DNA of 27,311 nt, from assembly GCA_030629475.1 (NCBI GenBank), contig DAOVOU010000001.1:1-27311 (forward strand), read 5' to 3'. The notes under the pieces are model-generated. The model saw nothing but the letters and a program-made list of their open reading frames with translations, ran no database searches and was not told where the DNA came from. Positions within the stretch are counted from its first letter, which is position 1, and each line of letters opens with the position of its first letter. The DNA comes from Desulfobacterales bacterium (GTDB lineage Bacteria; Desulfobacterota; Desulfobacteria; Desulfobacterales; C00003060). Position numbers and translations under genes: made by a program. Below, in pieces: positions 23,796 to 27,311 of the stretch.

Positions 23796-24116
23796 TTGAA
23801 GATTGACGATCGAAGATTGGTTGTACCCGTTCACAGGTTTCAGGTGACGGGTGTCAGGTTTCAGGGAGAACGCAGTGACAACTAAGATAATTTCCGGGTG
23901 GAAAAAATTGCCTCTCACATGGACTTAAACAAGCTTACAGGTGTCAGGAATGAGAAACTTAAGATCTGAAACCCCTGGCCCAGACCCTGGTTGGTGCCTT
24001 GGTAGTCCATCGGAGACACCGAAGCGCCAGGGCAGGCTGAACACTGAAACCTGACACCTGAACACTGATACTCAACTTCTCAATTACTCAACCATAACTC
24101 TAAGGCATAATCACAC
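23796..24116. repeat. oleB-oleC gap filled by inverted heptamer-array element, copy 4
   Basis: No gene seen in 321 bases. Left-arm units (CAGGTTT, CAGGTGA, GGTGTCA) at 23834-23866 and again at 23938-23948 face inverted units (CTGAACA, CTGAAAC, CTGACAC) at 24037-24068. The arms are about 170 bases apart, which is longer than in the copies at 6.4 and 22.7 kb. TAAGG at 24101-24105 may serve as a weak ribosome binding site for oleC. Confidence 0.65.
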
Positions 24117-25784
24117 ATGAACCATGCAAGTTTTACCAATATTGCTTCTTTCCTGCCGGCCATGGCAAAGAGCCGGCCCAATGCCCTGGCTGTGGTGTTT
24201 CCACACGGACGTGACCGGTATGGGCGCGTGAGTTATACACATCTTACGTTTACACAATTGGACCAGGAGAGTGGTCGATTGGCCCGCGGCCTTGAACGTA
24301 TCGGCATACGACGAGGAGTGCGGACAATTCTCATGGTGAGTCCGAGCCTGGAGTTCTTTGCGCTTACATTTGCCCTGTTCAAGGCGGGCGCTGTGCCCGT
24401 GATGATTGATCCGGGAGTAGGGATCAAGAACCTGGGCCGGTCTATTGCTGAAACAGGACCCCGTGCCTTTATCGGCACACCAAAGGCTCATGCGGCGCGT
24501 GTTATGTTCGGATGGGGACGAAGGACCATACGAATCAAGGTCATGGCCGGCCCAGGTCTTCTCCCTGGAGCTAAGACCCTTGGAGAGGTCCGACAGATAG
24601 GCAAAGATCCTGTCGCATACAGGATGGCCGAGACCGAAGCAGACGAGATGGCGGCCATCCTCTTTACAACCGGGAGCACCGGACCACCAAAGGGCGTGGT
24701 CTACACCCATGAGATTCTCGTTCAGCAGGTGGAACTCCTCAAAGAAGAATACGGCATTGAGCCGGGTGAGATTGATCTGCCGACCTTTCCCCTCTTTGCC
24801 CTGTTTGCCCCGGCACTGGGCATGACCGCGATTATTCCTGACATGGACGCCACCCGGCCAGGCCAGGTTGATCCGGAGCGGATCATCGAAGCTATTCGTG
24901 ATTTCGGGGTGACCAACATGTTCGGTTCTCCTGCATTGATCAACCGGGTAGGACGCTACGGGGCGCCACGCGGGATAAAATTCGCCACAATCAAACGCGT
25001 CATATCAGCCGGGGCACCAGTACATGCTGACACAATTTGGCGGTTTTCTCAGATGTTTTCTCCCGGTGTTCAGGTTTTTTCGGGCTATGGGGCTACGGAA
25101 GCGCTTCCGGTCTGTTCGGTCGGAAGTGACGCCATTCTCAATGAGACCCGGAATCAGACAGACCAAGGCAAAGGGGTGTGCGTGGGGCATCCTGTGAAAA
25201 GGATCACGGTCAAGATTATCAGGATTGTTGACACGCCGATCTCGTCATGGTCCGATGATCTCCTAATTCCCGCGGGTCACATTGGTGAGATAGTGGTAAA
25301 GGGTCCTATTGTAACACGCAAGTATTACCACCGGCCCGAATCGACTGCTCTTGCAAAGATCCCGGACCACAAAAACAACGGCTTTTACCATCGGATGGGT
25401 GATCTCGGCTACCTGGACAAGACAGGTCGTCTCTGGTTTTGCGGGCGCAAGTCCCAGCGGGTGATCCTTAAGGAGAGAACCCTCTTTACTATCCCTTGTG
25501 AGGGGGTGTTTAACACGCACAGGCAGGTTTTCCGTTCAGCCCTTGTGGGTGTTGCCAAAGGTGACTCGGTACTGCCGGTGCTGTGTGTGGAACTGGAACC
25601 GGAAGTTAGGATGGCGAACCGGCAAAAACTCCTGGAAGAACTCCTGGAACTCGGGCAGGGTTATGAGCACACACGGGACATCCGGACGATCCTCTTTCAC
25701 CCATCCTTTCCGGTGGACATTCGTCATAATGCCAAGATCTTTCGCGAAAAGCTCGCCGTATGGGCACGCAAGGAGTTGTCATGA
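24117..25784 (+). CDS. oleC: OleC, beta-lactone synthetase (AMP-binding family)
   Basis: Acyl-adenylate-forming enzyme that uses ATP to close the 2-alkyl-3-hydroxy acid from OleD into a beta-lactone. Seen: adenylate-forming P-loop TTGSTGPPKG at 184-193, YGATEALP at 324-331 (motif that contacts AMP), MGDLGYLDKTGRLWFCGRKSQRV around 425-447 with the hinge Asp, and a shortened C-terminal domain. The length, 555 aa, fits OleC. Position between oleB and oleD and the lack of an adjacent thioesterase or ACP support OleC over a generic acyl-CoA ligase. The last four bases overlap the start of oleD (ATGA). Confidence 0.9.
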   Translation: MNHASFTNIASFLPAMAKSRPNALAVVFPHGRDRYGRVSYTHLTFTQLDQESGRLARGLERIGIRRGVRTILMVSPSLEFFALTFALFKAGAVPVMIDPGVGIKNLGRSIAETGPRAFIGTPKAHAARVMFGWGRRTIRIKVMAGPGLLPGAKTLGEVRQIGKDPVAYRMAETEADEMAAILFTTGSTGPPKGVVYTHEILVQQVELLKEEYGIEPGEIDLPTFPLFALFAPALGMTAIIPDMDATRPGQVDPERIIEAIRDFGVTNMFGSPALINRVGRYGAPRGIKFATIKRVISAGAPVHADTIWRFSQMFSPGVQVFSGYGATEALPVCSVGSDAILNETRNQTDQGKGVCVGHPVKRITVKIIRIVDTPISSWSDDLLIPAGHIGEIVVKGPIVTRKYYHRPESTALAKIPDHKNNGFYHRMGDLGYLDKTGRLWFCGRKSQRVILKERTLFTIPCEGVFNTHRQVFRSALVGVAKGDSVLPVLCVELEPEVRMANRQKLLEELLELGQGYEHTRDIRTILFHPSFPVDIRHNAKIFREKLAVWARKELS

Positions 25785-26776
25785 AGGCACTGGTTACAGG
25801 AGGTGGGGGATTTCTGGGCGGGGCAATCGTGCGCCTGCTTCTCGAGCGCGGGGTAGAAGTTGTCAGCTTTTCCCGCCGGCATTATCCGGAACTTGAACAG
25901 ATTGGTGTCAAGCAGACGCAGGGCGATCTGGCTGACCAGGACGCAGTGGCCTCAGCGGTTGAAGGGTGCGATACGGTCTTTCATGTGGCAGGCAAGCCTG
26001 GAATCTGGGGACCGTATGAGGAGTACTACCGTACCAATGTAGAAGGGACGGAAAACGTCATTTCCGCCTGTCAAAGGCATGGGGTGAGGCGTCTTATCTA
26101 TACTAGCTCTCCAAGTGTAATCTTTGACGGCAAGGACATGGAAGGAGTGGATGAGTCGGTCCCGTATCCCGATCATTACGAAACCCACTATCCCAAGACC
26201 AAGGCCATTGCTGAAAGAATGGTCTTGAAGGCCAATGCTCCTGAACTCGCCACAGTGGTGTTGCGTCCGCATCTGATATGGGGGCCTGGAGACAATCACC
26301 TGGTGCCGCGTATTATTGACAGGGGCAAAAGAGGCCGGTTGTGTCAAATAGGCCATCGAGCAAACCTAATTGATTCAGTCTATGTCGACAATGCGGCAGA
26401 GGCGCATCTGCTGGCGGCAGAGCGACTCGCGCCCGGCTCCGCGGTGGCCGGCAAGGTCTACTTTGTCTCGCAGGGGGAACCGCTGCCGGTCTGGGAGCTT
26501 ATCAACCGGATATTGGCGGCGGCAGGACTCCCCCCCGTGACCCGACGGGTCCCGTCCGGGGCTGCCTATGCAGCAGGATGGATCCTGGAATCGCTATACA
26601 AGGGCTTCAAACTAAAGGGGGAGCCCCCGATGACCCGCTTTGTGGCCCGTGAACTCTCCACAGCCCACTGGTTCAATACTGATGCTGCCCGTCGCGATCT
26701 CGGTTATACCCCGCAGATATCGATTGATGAAGGGATGCAGCGATTGGCGCGATACTTAGGGCTCGCCCAAAAATAA
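25781..26776 (+). CDS. oleD: OleD, 2-alkyl-3-ketoacid reductase (SDR family)
   Basis: NAD(P)H-dependent reductase of the extended SDR / 3-beta-HSD type, which reduces the beta-keto acid from OleA to the 2-alkyl-3-hydroxy acid. Seen: nucleotide-binding VTGGGGFLGGAIV at the N-terminus, DTVFHVAGKPGIWG, TNVEGTENVI, YTSSPSVIF for the catalytic Ser/Thr and YPKTK with Tyr137 and Lys141. The start at 25781 is preferred to the in-frame ATG at 25760 because AAGGAG lies five bases before it and it forms an ATGA overlap with oleC. The length is 331 aa. The last codons (LGLAQK) fall in the dispersed repeat shared with 13234-13310, so the native C-terminus may have been replaced. Confidence 0.9.
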   Translation: MKALVTGGGGFLGGAIVRLLLERGVEVVSFSRRHYPELEQIGVKQTQGDLADQDAVASAVEGCDTVFHVAGKPGIWGPYEEYYRTNVEGTENVISACQRHGVRRLIYTSSPSVIFDGKDMEGVDESVPYPDHYETHYPKTKAIAERMVLKANAPELATVVLRPHLIWGPGDNHLVPRIIDRGKRGRLCQIGHRANLIDSVYVDNAAEAHLLAAERLAPGSAVAGKVYFVSQGEPLPVWELINRILAAAGLPPVTRRVPSGAAYAAGWILESLYKGFKLKGEPPMTRFVARELSTAHWFNTDAARRDLGYTPQISIDEGMQRLARYLGLAQK

Positions 26777-26872
26777 CTTTGGCAGACACGAAGTGCCTCT
26801 TCTCAAGCCGTCAGGCGCAACCTTTGCGCTATTCGCGCTTAGATTTGGGTTGGATTTGGTCAATACGAATGA
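26757..26872. repeat. Dispersed repeat, long form (copy 2)
   Basis: Contains the two blocks of the 13234-13310 copy, TTAGGGCTCGCCCAAAAATAACTT at the beginning and GCGCTTAGATTTGGGTTGGA near the end, but with about 40 additional bases between them (26783-26825). It provides the last codons and stop of oleD. Confidence 0.6.
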
Positions 26873-26887
26873 GCAAAACCACCCCGA

Positions 26888-27001
26888 AGGAATATGCTTC
26901 GCCCCGGAGGAATATGCTTCGCCCCGGAGGAATATGCTTCGCATTCCACAGGGTAAACATTCCACAGGGTAAACATTCCACGGGGTAAACATTCCACGGG
27001 G
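26888..27001. repeat. Two adjacent tandem arrays (20-bp and 16-bp units)
   Basis: Array 1: AGGAATATGCTTCGCCCCGG, 2.75 copies at 26888-26942. Array 2: ATTCCACAGGGTAAAC, about 3.6 copies at 26943-27001 with A to G variation in the later copies. The arrays join without a gap. No gene is seen in 26777-27311; small frames here are made by the repeats. Confidence 0.85.
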
Positions 27002-27009
27002 CAGGCAGG

Positions 27010-27029
27010 AATCCCGCCAGGGCGGGATT
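27010..27029. terminator. Perfect hairpin after the ole genes, possible terminator
   Basis: AATCCCGCC (27010-27018) and GGCGGGATT (27021-27029) are fully complementary, with two unpaired bases between. The following bases are TTCGCGGATTTTGCG, not a clean T-run, so termination efficiency is doubtful. It is the first strong hairpin after oleD. Confidence 0.4.
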
Positions 27030-27186
27030 TCGCGGATTTTGCGAGTGAGTATCGGTAAAACAGGCATCTAGACACTTGACATTGCAAAATAGCACCTGTA
27101 AATTATATTCTAAACTCGCAATCAGTTGCAAAAAACCAAAGTCATGACAAATCTCCTACAGCCATAATTCCTTTTTTTCAATGAAC

Positions 27187-27252
27187 TACCCCGCAGCAAG
27201 CTACGGGGTATCCCCTAAAAGGAAATCCTTCTATTATTACGCAGCAAGCTGC
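27187..27252. repeat. Two related GCAGCAAGCT hairpins near the window end
   Basis: TACCCCG / CGGGGTA (27187-27210) encloses CAGCAAGCTA. About 30 bases later GCAGCAAGCTGC recurs (27241-27252) in a less symmetric copy. They look like members of a short palindromic intergenic repeat family. Confidence 0.55.
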
Positions 27253-27311
27253 AAGGAATTAGACCCAAAGGGGATTAAAGTCTGCTAATATTTTTTGGAT
27301 TACGTTTACCC

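Noticed and set aside
25760..25780. ATG 25760 as the oleD start
   Set aside because: It adds MGTQGVV before a normal Rossmann beginning and overlaps the oleC end more; AAGGAG is placed correctly for 25781.
26888..27001. Possible CRISPR array
   Set aside because: Repeats are directly adjacent, without unique spacers, and no cas genes are present.
26756..27131. Minus-strand frames of about 75-100 codons with peptides such as repeated VECLP and SGAKHIPPG
   Set aside because: They are direct translations of the tandem arrays and the dispersed repeat, not genes.

Overview
The window looks like a fragment of a GC-rich, repeat-laden bacterial chromosome, most likely from an anaerobic or uncultured delta-proteobacterium (Desulfobacterota). 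That placement is inference from gene style and intergenic repeats; no rRNA or tRNA is present to fix it. The first ~518 bases are different: strongly AT-rich, coding only on the minus strand, and joined abruptly to a 5'-truncated typA. A chimeric contig or a recombination junction is the simplest reading.

Layout. 1-518: AT-rich segment with the end of a glycerophosphodiester phosphodiesterase-like gene and the start of a small Cys/Lys-rich ORF. 521-4700: a degraded zone with headless typA, a 5' fragment of a YchF-like GTPase placed directly before an intact DEAD-box RNA helicase gene, the tail of an FKBP/SlyD-type isomerase with a terminator, an unidentified coding remnant, and short palindromic and tandem repeats. 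4702-21626: a PUFA/secondary-lipid synthase of the Pfa type: pfaD (enoyl reductase), a pfaA-like megasynthase (KS-AT-ACP-KR-DH, one ACP only) and a pfaC-like megasynthase (KS-CLF-AT-DH-DH, with the acyltransferase inside). Between the two large genes lie the tail of a DUF4143-type ATPase and a nucleotidyltransferase gene split by a ~210-bp repeat element. 21602-26776: a complete, collinear oleA-oleB-oleC-oleD set for long-chain olefin synthesis by head-to-head condensation. oleA overlaps the end of the pfaC-like gene by 25 bases, and oleC/oleD overlap by ATGA. 26777-27311: repeats and hairpins, no gene seen.

How the genes may work together. Pfa synthases build polyunsaturated or partly reduced acyl chains without oxygen. 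OleA condenses two activated fatty acyl chains, OleD reduces the beta-keto acid, OleC closes a beta-lactone and OleB decarboxylates it to an internal olefin. In Shewanella the two systems are known to meet in polyunsaturated C31 hydrocarbon, as far as I recall from unlinked loci. Here they form one contiguous block on one strand with a translational overlap at the junction, and neither megasynthase shows a thioesterase. I infer a dedicated pathway in which OleA helps take the Pfa chain off the synthase and the product is a long-chain polyunsaturated hydrocarbon. No phosphopantetheinyl transferase (PfaE) is seen here, so one must be supplied elsewhere.

A second theme is repeats. Inverted arrays of heptamer-like units (GGTGTCA / GGTTTCA / GGTTCA types) occur in or near most gaps of the lipid cluster, one splits a gene, and palindromes have entered the coding sequence of megasynthase linkers.
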